A stretch of 64,000 bases of DNA from Syngnathus acus (taxonomy: Eukaryota; Chordata; Actinopteri; Syngnathiformes; Syngnathidae), in the NCBI RefSeq assembly GCF_901709675.1, contig NC_051098.1, forward strand, positions 4,850,000 through 4,913,999, written 5' to 3'. Below are positions 15,232 to 26,300 of this stretch, piece by piece (the stretch's first letter is position 1; each line of letters opens with the position of its first letter). A program made the translations under genes and the position numbers. The notes under the pieces are model-generated. The model saw nothing but the letters and a program-made list of their open reading frames with translations. It did no database searches and was not told the DNA's origin.

Positions 15232-18200
15232 CTACAATTCAACATAAAACACATTAAATTAAATAATTATATGTAAATAACGTTTGATGCCCTGAATTTC
15301 TTCAAATATTTGTTTTTGATAAAACATTAAACAACACTGCTGTTGTATTATAATTCATGTTAAATAAAACTGGAGTTAAAAAAGGAACTTATTGGGGCCT
15401 TCTCACACTTTACTTACCTATAAGAAGGTAGGTTGCTAGCGGTGCCACTACAAAGCCCGTGAGCGCCTCCTGCTGGAGGTTGCCTACATAGCATAGCCCA
15501 GTCAGATCGTCAGCATCCACCAATCTCATTATGAGAATGACAATAGTTTTAACAGCTGGGATGGCCCAAGCCGCTATGTGGAAGTAGGAGCTGTGCATTT
15601 CAATAGCCTCATGGCCCCATTTTAATCCCGCAGCCAAGAACCACGTCAGGGTCAGGATCACCCACCTGAATCGAGAAGAGAAAATCAAACGATGCATGAT
15701 TGTATATGTCTACAGTGTAAATACAGATAGGGCCATTCTGTGTTATTCTTCATGGCGGCAGATAGTAAAGGGTTACACAACAGATGGCGGTGTCATATTT
15801 TAGGCCAGAATGAAGTCCTTCGGGTTTACTTTTCCTGGAAAGGGGAAATCAAGGACAAAAACCAAAAGGAAGACTTTGTGCTGTGTTTTTCCAAGAGTCG
15901 CACAAATGGATTGTGAAAAGTGGCCTCGTTCCACTGGTGGTGTTTATACGTGTGAATTTATCCATTAAGTGCAGGCGTTATGGGACAGGATGGCCCGATT
16001 TTAAAACAGGATGCTCGTCTCGCGTTCCAATTATTGTTCAACATGAGATGGTTTGCGCGTGTGCACTAACCAAAGAGAGGAGGCCATGCCAAAGAAGTAG
16101 AGCAGGAGGAAGACGATGGCACAGCCGGTGCTCTTTAGTCCTTCCTGCACTAGAATAGGAACTTCGGTGGCATCCAGGTCACATGACACACGTTCCCGAC
16201 CCAGAGTCAACCGGACCTGAGGTGGAGATAAAAATAAATGATTAAACCGGAAAGCAATTGCAAAACAATTTTTTTCATTCTTGACCTTTCTACGGTTATG
16301 GCAAAACAAGACCAAGAAATTTTGTTATGTTCATGGAAAGAGCACATTGGAGAAAAACATGAACTAAATTAGTCTTTGACAGTGGCTGTGGGTGACTAAA
16401 AGAGGGAATTGTTTAAGCTTAATGACCGATTATCCACATGGATACCAATGCGAGGTACAGCTGCCCGGCCAGTTGTTTTAAATACACTGCCTTCCCAAAT
16501 GAACTAAATGTACTCTGTAAGCACTGACCTCTGCCAAGGCTGAACAATAATACGAGATATGGTAAATTCCTCCCTTCAAGCCCGGTGGCGACTGAGACGT
16601 CATATGGAGGAGAAATGGAACGATTGAAAGAGGGAATTGTTTTTCTATTGCACACATTCTTTTCCCACTAATACTTTTCATATGTTACATTCAATTGTGT
16701 CCCGTTACTGTAGACTGGGTCTTAATGCAAATTTACAGTCGCATGCATCTGCCAACATTGTCCATCATGGTAACTCTGGGCCGTTCCGCAGTCTTCCACA
16801 TACTTGTATGAGAATTTATTGCATTTTTGAATCATGCAGGTGCCAAGTATTTTCAGTGAAATAAAATTTCTGGGGAAATTGTGTGCGAATGCTGGAAAAA
16901 AAAATGGAATCATGTGGTATGATACTAAATCAAATGAAATCAAATTCAATGATATGAAATGACATAGCGTGAAATAGAGTGATAAAAAGTACGTTAGTGG
17001 AAAATGTGACATGATACAGAATTACATTGATAACTATGGAATGAGTGGAATGGTATTGAAAGATAAGGAATGATGTGCATTTATTTGGAATGATTTTGCT
17101 AAAGTAAAGAAGTCAACCTATATATACGCACACACACAGAGAAATTACTCACCAGGTATGCAACACTGTACAAATTGCAGCACATGGACAGGAAGATGAT
17201 GGGCCTCTCAGGGTAGGAGAATCGTTGGGAATCCAACAGAAAGGTCAGGACTGTTAAAGTGGTGGACAGAAAGCACAACACAGCCCAAACTGCCATCCAG
17301 GCATCCGTGAACACTTTGGCCCCACGCCTGTAGAGCCCGCTGTCGTAGCCACACTGGAGTGCACAGCTGTCTGTCTGCTTCAGCCAGGTGTACTGGTCGG
17401 CCGCAGATCCCAAGGCCTGGCACTTCTCCTGGTGCGGAGGATGGCGGTAATATGGCGGATCATCATCCGCTGGGCCCTCCATGCACATGTGATTGTGGTC
17501 ATTCTGAGGCGGGAATTGGCTGCAGTTGAGCGCCTGCTTAGGGAACAAAATGAAAAATACATATTATCATGATTAGGCTCCTACTGACTTACTTTCTCAA
17601 GCACTGTGATTGATATATTTGCAGTATATACGTGAAGGCTGTTGACTTACATCGGGCCACTTGAAACCAAACTCCTGAAGCACTGGCTCGCATTTTCTCT
17701 TGACAGATAAACACATGCTGCCACATGGTCCGATAGGAATTGGCACTTTGTCCGTGCACATTGGCACATAGACCGAGCACAGGAAGAACTAAAGAAAAAA
17801 CAAAAAACAAATTGCTAGTTACTGTTGGAGATTGGGTATCAATTTTTTTCTCCTCAAAACTGATCCAAGGAATGCAGCAAAAAATGGTGCTAATTCCTTG
17901 CAAAAAAAGTGAATCTTATGACACCATGGATTTATTTCTAATAAAGTCAATTATGACTTTGGCATAGAAATTGAATGTACTATTACCATAGAAGGCCATA
18001 TAAACACAGGCTTGTTTTGATATCTGCTCTGTACCCCATTGCATCATCCAAAACCATTGCATCATGTCTATTCGTTGCAGGTCAACATTTCCACTTATAA
18101 TAGCACAAACAACTTGGGTCAAGAAACCAGAGCCAGCATCAACCTGCTGCAAGGTTAGACACACAACTCTGCGTCTCCTAAAAACAACCCGAGGAGTAAA

Positions 18201-19822
18201 CACAAGGGGCATGAGCCATGTAATGCTGCATAATCCCCCCTTAATCCAAGGCTCAATTTTCTGTGCCATGGCAACTGTTTTGAAATAGATCGATAAATCC
18301 GGGTTTCAAAGACATTTTCAAGAATGGAGTTGAAGTTGCATTTTATCGTTTCAGATGGTTATGATGTGACCTCGTTAAGGGGTCCAAAAGGTTAGCATTT
18401 AAGTTCTTTTAAAGATTTTTCAGTTTCTTGTGAGGGAGTGAAATGTCACTTTAATGAAGTATACATGCTTGATGGTTTGGAAGTGATGGCTTTGACTGCC
18501 CAACTCAAATACATTGAGTGTTTGAACGCTACTGTATTAAAAATATTACATTTTAAGAATTTGTGACTATAAGCCTAACAGCTTGAATACAGTGATGACA
18601 GAGAAATGGTGAGGGTGTTTTCCATGACCGTTGGTAAACTGAGCGCTGCCACTTCAGTGCCTAAAGCTGCCCTGGTTATTTGCCAGGAAGCCTCCCGTTC
18701 GAGCAAATGTTAGGGGATATGGTTTCCCTTTCACCTTTCCTCCCTCTTCTGTGTGTAGGAGGGGTGTCGGCTAATCTTACAGGGCAATTTGGAGCTGGAG
18801 CAGGGCAGGACTGTGGGGTTTGCAGTTCCTCTTTTCTCTGCCTGCCTCACACACTGAGGACAAATGTCTTTTGAAGAACTTTGCTGACTGTGGCACATTC
18901 AAAACAGCACCTGTCCGTAGCAAGTCGTTCAAGTTTTAAAAAAACAAAAAACAAAACAACAACAACTGCAGATAGGTCATGAGAAGAAATGCAATAAATT
19001 GGCAAAAATGCATAAAATTGCACAAATATAGGCAATTTAGCAGGAATCTGTGCCTGTTTGGTTACAATTTGGTACTATTAATGACAACTGGTACACACTG
19101 GTGCTTTCTACCATCTAATGAAAAAAAAAACATTTAATTGTTCTGCTCGCCACTATACGTCAGTGACAGAAATAGATGCAGTAATTGAGATTTGTGGACA
19201 AATCAGGTAAACTTAAATAATTTCCAGTACAGTGTAAAGCACGCATGGAGTGAGGATGGTTGGCAGATGATCGAGGCTAAACTGGCATTGCACTAGAGTC
19301 TAGTCAACGTCAATACTTGTGATGGCAACTCTTTGTTGGTATGCGCTCCCTTTCCTCCATCCGCGCAGGCACGCACGCACGCACGCACGCACATGCTTGC
19401 AGCAGACAGTCTGGACCCAGCATTGGCTATTTGAGTCTCTGTCCCCAAATGTGTGCGTGCTTGTGCGTAACAGCCACGGTTCTCACAAGCTGTTCTGTTG
19501 CGGTCTCCTTATAAATAAACACTCGACCCGGGGTCGCATATGTGTGCCGTACCTTGAGCTGGCTGGAGCAGCCGTACTGTATGAGAGGGGTGAAAGTGTT
19601 CAGCTGCAATTCTGCGTCAGACTGGAGCACGTTACCGACGTGATTGGGCATTTTCGTGACGTTGTATCCCAAGCCCTGGCACATGCTGATCCGGATGGGG
19701 TCGCAGGTGATCTCCTCCACTTCATCGCCGAAGCCGCGCACCTCGCACGGCGCAGCGAGTAGACCGGACAGGAGCAGGAGGACTGCCCGAGTGAGCGACA
19801 CCATCATCCGCTGCATGCTCAC
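14813..19822 (-). CDS. fzd4: Frizzled-4 receptor, complete coding region in six exons
   Basis: Frizzled-4 is a seven-pass plasma-membrane receptor for Wnt ligands and Norrin that signals through Dishevelled/beta-catenin. Joining 19553-19822, 17651-17788, 17153-17533, 16071-16216, 15418-15665 and 14813-15231 (read on the minus strand) gives an uninterrupted 533-residue protein; human FZD4 has 537. Every junction is GT-AG and restores frame. Visible: hydrophobic signal peptide (about residues 7-30); CRD with ten cysteines at 40, 48, 85, 94, 101, 112, 116, 123, 140 and 153; N-glycosylation sequon at N54; first membrane helix about 217-236; Dishevelled-binding KTLHTW at 492-497; C-terminal PDZ ligand ETVV. 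The subtype call rests on near-identity to FZD4 in stretches such as [24 protein letters not shown] and [20 protein letters not shown]. The start is the first ATG before the signal peptide; in-frame ATGs at codons 3, 6 and 7 are alternatives. Odd: human FZD4 has one coding intron, this copy has five. Confidence 0.97.
15418..15665 (-). CDS. fzd4: fzd4 coding exon 5: TM4 and TM5
   Basis: This 248 bp exon encodes residues 312 (part) to 395 (part): TM4 ([15 protein letters not shown]), the second extracellular loop, TM5 and the conserved LTGLCYVGN segment. The acceptor ends GATTCAG and the donor is GTAAGT, splitting G395 (phase 1). The intron after it (15232-15417) is 186 bp. Confidence 0.96.
16071..16216 (-). 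CDS. fzd4: fzd4 coding exon 4: first extracellular loop and TM3
   Basis: This 146 bp exon encodes residues 264-311 plus two bases of W312. It covers the [11 protein letters not shown] loop and TM3 ([17 protein letters not shown]). The donor is GTTAGT and splits the W312 codon (phase 2). The intron after it (15666-16070) is 405 bp. Confidence 0.95.
17153..17533 (-). CDS. fzd4: fzd4 coding exon 3: end of CRD, linker, TM1 and TM2
   Basis: This 381 bp exon encodes residues 137-263. It carries the last two CRD cysteines, the cysteine-containing linker, TM1 (about 217-236), the RFSYPERP loop and most of TM2. The acceptor ends CTAAGCAG and the donor is GTGAGT. Phase-0 boundary inside YL|V. The intron after it (16217-17152) is 936 bp. 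Confidence 0.96.
17651..17788 (-). CDS. fzd4: fzd4 coding exon 2: central CRD
   Basis: This 138 bp exon encodes residues 91-136, from [11 protein letters not shown] to GFKWPD, with five CRD cysteines. It is preceded by the acceptor TTTCTTTAG and followed by the donor GTAAGT. It is phase 0 on both sides. The next intron (17534-17650) is only 117 bp and interrupts sequence that is continuous in human exon 2. Confidence 0.96.
19131..19230. repeat. Unclassified dispersed repeat, copy A (upstream part of fzd4 intron 1)
   Basis: TTTAATTGTTCTG, CACTATACGTCA and GGACAAATCAGGTA occur in the same order as in 44462-44590 (GGACAAATTGGGTA there). The two are divergent copies of one dispersed element, probably part of a DNA transposon. 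Family not identified. Confidence 0.5.
19366..19392. repeat. (GCAC)n tetranucleotide array in fzd4 intron 1
   Basis: About six copies of GCAC/CACG lie within 190 bp of the fzd4 exon 1 donor site. Confidence 0.88.
19553..19822 (-). CDS. fzd4: fzd4 coding exon 1: signal peptide and N-terminal CRD
   Basis: This exon encodes residues 1-90: the signal peptide, the RGFGDE start of the mature receptor and the first three CRD cysteines. It ends ...CSSQLK, followed by the donor GTACGG. The phase-0 position matches the single coding intron of human FZD4. The intron that follows (17789-19552) is 1764 bp. Confidence 0.96.
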
Positions 19823-20169
19823 TCCAAAACGCAGTCGACCACTTTTGCAATATTATTCCTTTAAAAACCTCGCCTTGGGAAACAGTACCAACTCTCCAAC
19901 GCGCTCAGGCTTAGTCCCTTGTGGTCACCTTATCCTCCTATACGAAGGCGTTCAATAGATGCGTATAAATCCAGAGAGAACGCTGAAACAAATATAAAAG
20001 CCGGTTCTTGTAGAAAAAAACTGCGCATGCCGCTGCATGCCAAAACAAACCCCACGTTTTTTCCTGGGAGATTCCGTAAAAGTCCGCCAGTGAAGGGGCA
20101 GCTCCAGTGAACAGCTTTTGCGCCGCCAAGCTCCAGGCGACCGACCGGCTTCTTTATTGTGTCTGTGTG

Positions 20170-20270
20170 TGGGGAGACTTTTGGGTCCGTCCACGATACA
20201 GCCAACCAATCGTTGCGCCTCACTTTTCTTTCTCTGACCAACCCACGGCCGGGGGCGGGGTCCACTAGAC
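20170..20270 (-). promoter_or_regulatory. fzd4: Probable fzd4 promoter: GC-box and CCAAT motif
   Basis: About 400 bp upstream of the fzd4 start codon the sequence turns GC-rich. It carries a strong GC-box (GGGGGCGGGG at 20251-20260) and a CCAAT motif at 20206-20210, which is inverted with respect to fzd4. No TATA box is evident for the minus strand. The 5' UTR would then be about 19823-20170. This is inference from position and motifs. Confidence 0.4.
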
Positions 20271-21696
20271 AAAAAAATAATAATAATAAAAAAAGACTAC
20301 TCCTATCCTTGAGTTTCCCTCTCCAATTGTAACGTGATCAAGCACAACAAATTTGGACAGAATGATATCAAAAGCGGAATTTTAGGGATCAAGAGTAAAA
20401 CTTAGGGGCTGATTTCACATTTAAAATGGTCCTTTGAAGGAGCTGTATCATGGAAAATGAACTTTTTTGCCATGTTGGAATGGCAATTCCTCATCATCAC
20501 CCCCCTAAAGCGTTTTCCTCCATTCACTTATCTTGCAGCGTTGCTGCTCACTCCTCATTTCTAAGCACCAGCCTGACCCTGATTAAAGTAAAAAAAAAAA
20601 AGGTCCTCACATTGCGATGTCACAAAGTGAGCTCCACCTCCCATGCCGCCCCGCCCCCTGCAGACAAAACTCACGCCCACTTTCTCAGCAGCGGCTATCT
20701 GAAGTAGTAATTATTGTTGGTGACTTTTTTCCGACATAACATTGAGATGTCCTAAGCACCCCGAGTCTACTGATGTGTGAGAGTACAGCAGAGGCGGGGT
20801 TTGCGTTAACCAGGCGTCTTAATTACTCATATTTCTTAAGAAAGTAGATTGCCGAAGATAATATGAAATCATATACATGCCTATAATTAACTGTGGAAAG
20901 TTTAAATAGCTTGAGACAGCTCATTTAAAGTTAAAACTTTATACATTGAGCTTCCATTCTCTAAAGGGTCAGCACCTCTAAATGGCCTATGAACTTGGCA
21001 TTGTAATTGAAAATAGTTGCTTAAGTGATGCTGAAGCACTGCAAATCTGTTTTGCATTGCAATGAATGCACATACTGGACAGGTTTTGTTTGGTTGTGGC
21101 ACCCTGGGAGAAGGCTTCACTTTCCAGCATGAAAGAAGGAGTGAAGAGTGAGGGGACTTTAGGAAGAAACTGTAAAAACTCTTAGTCGGATTAGGTTTTT
21201 GTCTGTTTTGCACACTTCTGTCGCAGTCGATGCATATTCCAGATGTAATTGTACCTACCAGCTTGATTTGAGAAGTTAGGAGCCTACAAATACCATTGCC
21301 CTCACCCCAAGAAATGTTTTGGAACATAATTGGAACAAGCTTTGTGAAATTAAACAAAAGTGTTTTAAAACTGAGAAAAGCAACAATGGCACGAGGGAGA
21401 GAGAGAGGGAGAGATTTTTACTTAAAGTTGGAAAACCCTGCAGCTACAGCAATCTGGTTTTATGGTGCTGCTGTGCTGTGTTTTTATCACTGGTTAAATG
21501 GAGTGACGCGAGAATCTACTGTGACTATTGATTGGCATCAGCAATGACCACCCTGGCAAACCACCCTTCCCCCAACACACGCACACACCCACGATCACCA
21601 TACCCCCTTTGTATAAATCAGAGGTCAAGACCCAACGTAATTAGCACTGAGCCAAAACAATAGATTGTGCTGCCCTTGGAGTTGATGGTTATCAGC

Positions 21697-21749
<53 letters not shown>

Positions 21750-22976
21750 GTGCGTGCGTGCGTGCGTGCGTGAGTGTGTTTATGTATGGCTGTGAGAGAT
21801 ATGCACATGAATTTGAAAGCTACAGACAGACTTTTTGCACTCTTTACTACACCAGAATGTCTTTTTGGATAGCTAGAATGAAGGTTTGAATTTACAAACA
21901 AACAAAAACATTAGAACAATACAGACAAAAGGGAAGTCCAAGAGTCGCCAGTTTACTTTCCCAGTTTCTGTAAATGTGAATAGCAGCAGACAGCATGTTG
22001 AAGTGCAAGCAAATGAGCATCACACTGAGTGGATAATGAGCAGCAATAAAATTATGAAGCTATTAAACAAGTTATCTAATTCAATTGTTTAACAAGACTT
22101 GCGCAAACTGTGTCTGGTCAGACTGAGTGAACTCAATGAACTGCATTGAAATTTGGAAACGTTTTTACTATGGACATGTTTGCCTGCTTGTTAGGACATT
22201 TTGGTGTAGGTTTGTTTTGGTAAGTGTTTTTTTTCTTGACCATCTTACTTTTGAGCACAAACACAGCAAACTAGCACTCAAATGATAGAGGTCTGACGAC
22301 ACTTGGCTCCTTGAGATACATCATAAATATTATGATTATGTTGACTTGGTAATTGATAGTGACTGCATGCAGTAGGCCACGAATTGCACTCTGTAAATAT
22401 AGCGTCAAATTGTGTCAAACACTTCATGTGGGAAGAAGACGGGTTTCGGATTTTCCGCTGGGCACTTGAGGACACTGATGAATCCACTGATGGTAGGTTC
22501 ACATGAACAGCATGCAATCTGTACTAATTACCTGTTATAACATCAGATCCTGTTATTAATGAAGTGAATGGGTAAACATTTCAAGCAGCCGAGTGGACAA
22601 AATGTCAGCACTATGGACAGCATGCACTTTGAGGTTTGTTTTGCAGTCCTGGAAAGCTACTGTACTTTCCACTGCTTTGGGCCAAGTGAAAATGGCATGG
22701 ATTTTCAAGTAATCTATCCCACACTTCTCTCCAATAACAGTAATTTTTCTCTCTGTTTTGCCTACCTAAAAGGTGTATGTTTTTATCAAACAACCTACAG
22801 ATAAAACATAATTAAAATTAGTTGATTCAATAAAATTGAATCTCACTAAGTGAAAGCATTTTAATTAGGTGGTAATTCTTTCCATAATTTTTGTTACATT
22901 CAAGCAATAAATTATTTCTTTCAATGTGTCACTAAGTCTGTGGTCAACAGACTTTTAACAATTTGAAGTGAAATTA
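20271..22976. other. Spacer upstream of fzd4, no gene recognised
   Basis: Contains a short (TAA)n at 20275-20291, the compound TG array and AT-rich unique sequence. Open frames up to 151 codons (20902-21357, minus) show no recognisable domain. Confidence 0.5.
21698..21777. repeat. (TG)n/(TGCG)n compound microsatellite
   Basis: About 46 bp of TG followed by TGCG-type tetranucleotide units (GTGCGTGCGTGCG). Confidence 0.93.
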
Positions 22977-22984
22977 CTTTAGAA

Positions 22985-23325
22985 CCAGGGGTGTCAAACT
23001 CATTTTTTTCACAGGCCGCATTGTAGTCATAGCTTCTTTCAGAGGGCCATTATGACTATCAACCCAAATAAATGTATGAACGTCTCATATTATATACAGT
23101 AAAGGCTACACAACAAACTGATAACTAGTTTTGAAATCAGAGACTAGTAAGAACTGTTAAATTTATAAAAAGATGAATGTTAATAAAAGTCTCTGTTTTT
23201 TAAAAGTGAAGACAATTTTCAATTTTAGTATTGACATCAAATTGATGCACAGTTTGTCTTTGTGGGCCAACTATAATTATCCTGCGGGCCAAATTTGACC
23301 TGCGGGCCAGAGTTTGACACCCCTG
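22985..23325. mobile_element. hAT-like MITE, copy 1
   Basis: Ends read CCAGGGGTGTCAAACTC and GAGTTTGACACCCCTG, the inverted termini of a widespread vertebrate hAT-type non-autonomous family. The flanks CTTTAGAA (22977-22984) and CTTTAGAT (23326-23333) are an 8-bp target duplication with one mismatch. The interior matches the copies at 33841 and 59874. Confidence 0.75.
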
Positions 23326-23333
23326 CTTTAGAT

Positions 23334-26300
23334 GTAGGGATGTTAACACTCCATCCTCCATCAGTTTGAGAGCAAAAAAAAAAGTATCAGACACCACATA
23401 GCATCTCATGGCCAGGCCTTCAAGTGCGATATTAATAGGCCTGCCAACTCCTTGGAATGGTGTCAGTATGTGTGAGTGACAGACCAGACCTGTCTATAAG
23501 AGTGCATGCACATTGCTTCATTTAAAATGTTTGTGTTAACGCTATTGTTTTGTGTATAGTATGTATATGTATACAGTATATGTATGTGCGAGTGACATGT
23601 TTTTGTTGGGAGTTTGACAGGAAAGCATTTTGCAGGTGTTCTGTCCCATGTGGGAGAGCAGGGTCAGGTTACCTTGCAAGCACATGTGCAAACTGCAAAC
23701 CACACTGGAAAAAAAACCAACATAAATTTACACTAAGGTATCAATGAGAATGTTGCACTGGGAAGATGAGAACTGATGCCCAGATTGTCAACAACTTCAT
23801 CTCGGTACTTATGAAGCAGTAAAGTGACAGCAGCACCTCTAGGGTTTTCGATAAAGCAAATCCCCTCTCCTAAAACAAAGCTTTGTCATTAACAACATAT
23901 TGTTGTGCACGGGTTTTGTGAATGAGGAACTCTGGTTCATACTTAGACTACAATTGAGAAAACGATCTGATTATTATATAGTTTGTAAGCACGAGAAAAT
24001 AATATGTGAGGAAGCAATGCAACCAAAACAATGTTTACTATTGAGTACGTACTTGTTGCTTCTATGAGCTCATAACCTTCCTGTCATAATCCAAACAGTA
24101 AAATGTAAATGTGGTTCCCTGATTCAGGTATCAGGTTCCTTGTTGCAATGCTGTTCAAATGCTGACAGGCTGTAATGGTCATGACACATTCAACCCCCAA
24201 AAAGAATATCATTTCAATGTTGTTTTTTTAAATTGAAACTGGTCACATTTTGGAGTAGATCTCCTCATGTATTTTAATACTTTCCTTTTTCTCCTTGAAG
24301 GGAAATTTGATTTTCATTCCAGTTTCCAAGATGTAAATGAGACTGCTGAGCATCTCTCGGGAAAGTGTTTCAGTTTCCATATTTTTGGTTTCTGCAGAAC
24401 ACCTTGCTGCATTTCTGTAGAATATGTGGATTTTCCTTTTATCAGTTCTATAGTTGCAACTAACTGTCCCACTTGACATAATTTGTAATTTACTCTCTGG
24501 ATACTTCTATAAGTCCTTACCAATTAGTCTCAAATAGACCTTCCACCTAATACATGCTTCTCCCCATCTGCTGCTTAGTTAAGAAATTGTCCAGATCGCT
24601 TTTTTTTTTTTTTTTAATGTAAATCAATTATGGCAGAAATGGCAGTACACCAGCTGTGATCACTTTGTGCAAGCAAGCAATAAGATTGTGAGGGCTTGTT
24701 ATGGGACTGCAAGTGTATGAGAAGGAACATATTTTCTGAGCACATCACGTGGACTAAATCCTATGCATCATAAAAAAACATTTTGGCACGCATAAGGATA
24801 GTCTATTCATTTCTAATTCTGGCTACATTTTGCAGCTTTAGCTTCAGCCCAAGGCGACTCCGTGTGGTGTCAGGCAGCAGACTGCTGATAGATGGTTCCT
24901 GTCCATGTCTGTAAATGGGCCTCTTGTTGGGGAGTTAACCCCTCTAACCCTGCTCGTCTGTAACTCCACACTGATCTCTTACTGCTTAGGGCAGATGATT
25001 TTTTGTTTCTCGGAAATCTGATGAGCAGGTGGTAGCGTCCCATTTGGGGACTGGACGGATGTGAATGCACAAAAAAAAAAGAGAGAGCGAGAGAAAAAAA
25101 CAATTCCCTTGCTGATTGGTTGTGTGGGTGAGAATCAGGCCCACTGAAGAGAAAATAAGCTACATTTATCTTTATCCCTTCCTTTGTGCATCTGCACCAC
25201 CAGCTGATGTCTGCTTCCTCTCATTATCGAAATGTCACAACGGCACTATTTAATGGCTGCTGAAGACAATTATGCAGGATACATGAGGTCAAGGGGCATC
25301 TGTGTACCCTTGGAAAGATAAGTCTATTTACAGTTGGGAAATGTATCTAATTTAAAAAAAAAAATGAATTCAATTGTTAATCCAAACTGATTGCCAGATG
25401 GATACATTACTACGCCTCTTGTCAGCATCTTTGCAATTTAGCAGACTGATTCAGTTCAAGTTACGCGTTTACAAACCTCATTTGCAAGGCCTGCTTTTTG
25501 GATATGAAACTAAAGTCAAACCATTTTTTTTTCTAGATAAGCAACGTTGCACACAGTGTTTTTCCTTTAAAAGCTTATAGGTGGCAATAAATGATTTGTC
25601 AGCCATCATATGGAATGCTAACACCGATACTAAATAACCATAAATCAACATACTTTTCAATTTTCACAACTGTGTTAATTGTTATTGAGCGGCTTTTCAT
25701 TGAACTCACCACCATCCATTTCTTCTTACAGATTGTTATTCATAGTCTGTGCTAACTTCCTAGGCACCTGTCTCTTCCTCATCTTATTGCTCCACTCCCT
25801 GAAATAGATTCTCAAGTCTCTAGAGGAAAAGTCAACACTGTCCATGCCGTGGGAATATTGAGCCCCACCATAACACACGCAAGCGTAATTTCATAGAAAT
25901 ATACTCATATTTCAGTTTGATGCCATAGATATATTCTGTGAGCTATCAGCAGCCACCGAACGACATGAAGCTGTCACAAGATTTCATCTTCTGACATACA
26001 ACTGTAAGAATAGGACCTCTCTGTTACGTTCAGTTACAGTTTATTAGAATGCTTGACTGATGGAATCCAAACCATGTGACACTTCCTTATGTGCTAGGTT
26101 TTAAATATTCGAGTATGAAAAAAAACAACGGAATTTGTCTTGCCCTGTGCTATAGTGCCGCAGAATAGCAGATACTTTGTGAACAACTATTGCGATGTCT
26201 CAGTTAACTAACTAACTAAATAAATAAATAAATAAAAATCTGCTTTCTAAAATTACTTAGCAAAATTGATTTTAAATGCTCAAAATTTCTTTAAAGATCT

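Noticed and set aside
19319-19762. 147-codon plus-strand frame overlapping fzd4 exon 1
   Set aside because: It is the antisense shadow of the fzd4 exon and its intron.
19986-20000. TATA-like ATATAAAAG on the plus strand near the fzd4 5' end
   Set aside because: It is in the wrong orientation for fzd4 and no plus-strand exon follows. I see no gene that it could serve.
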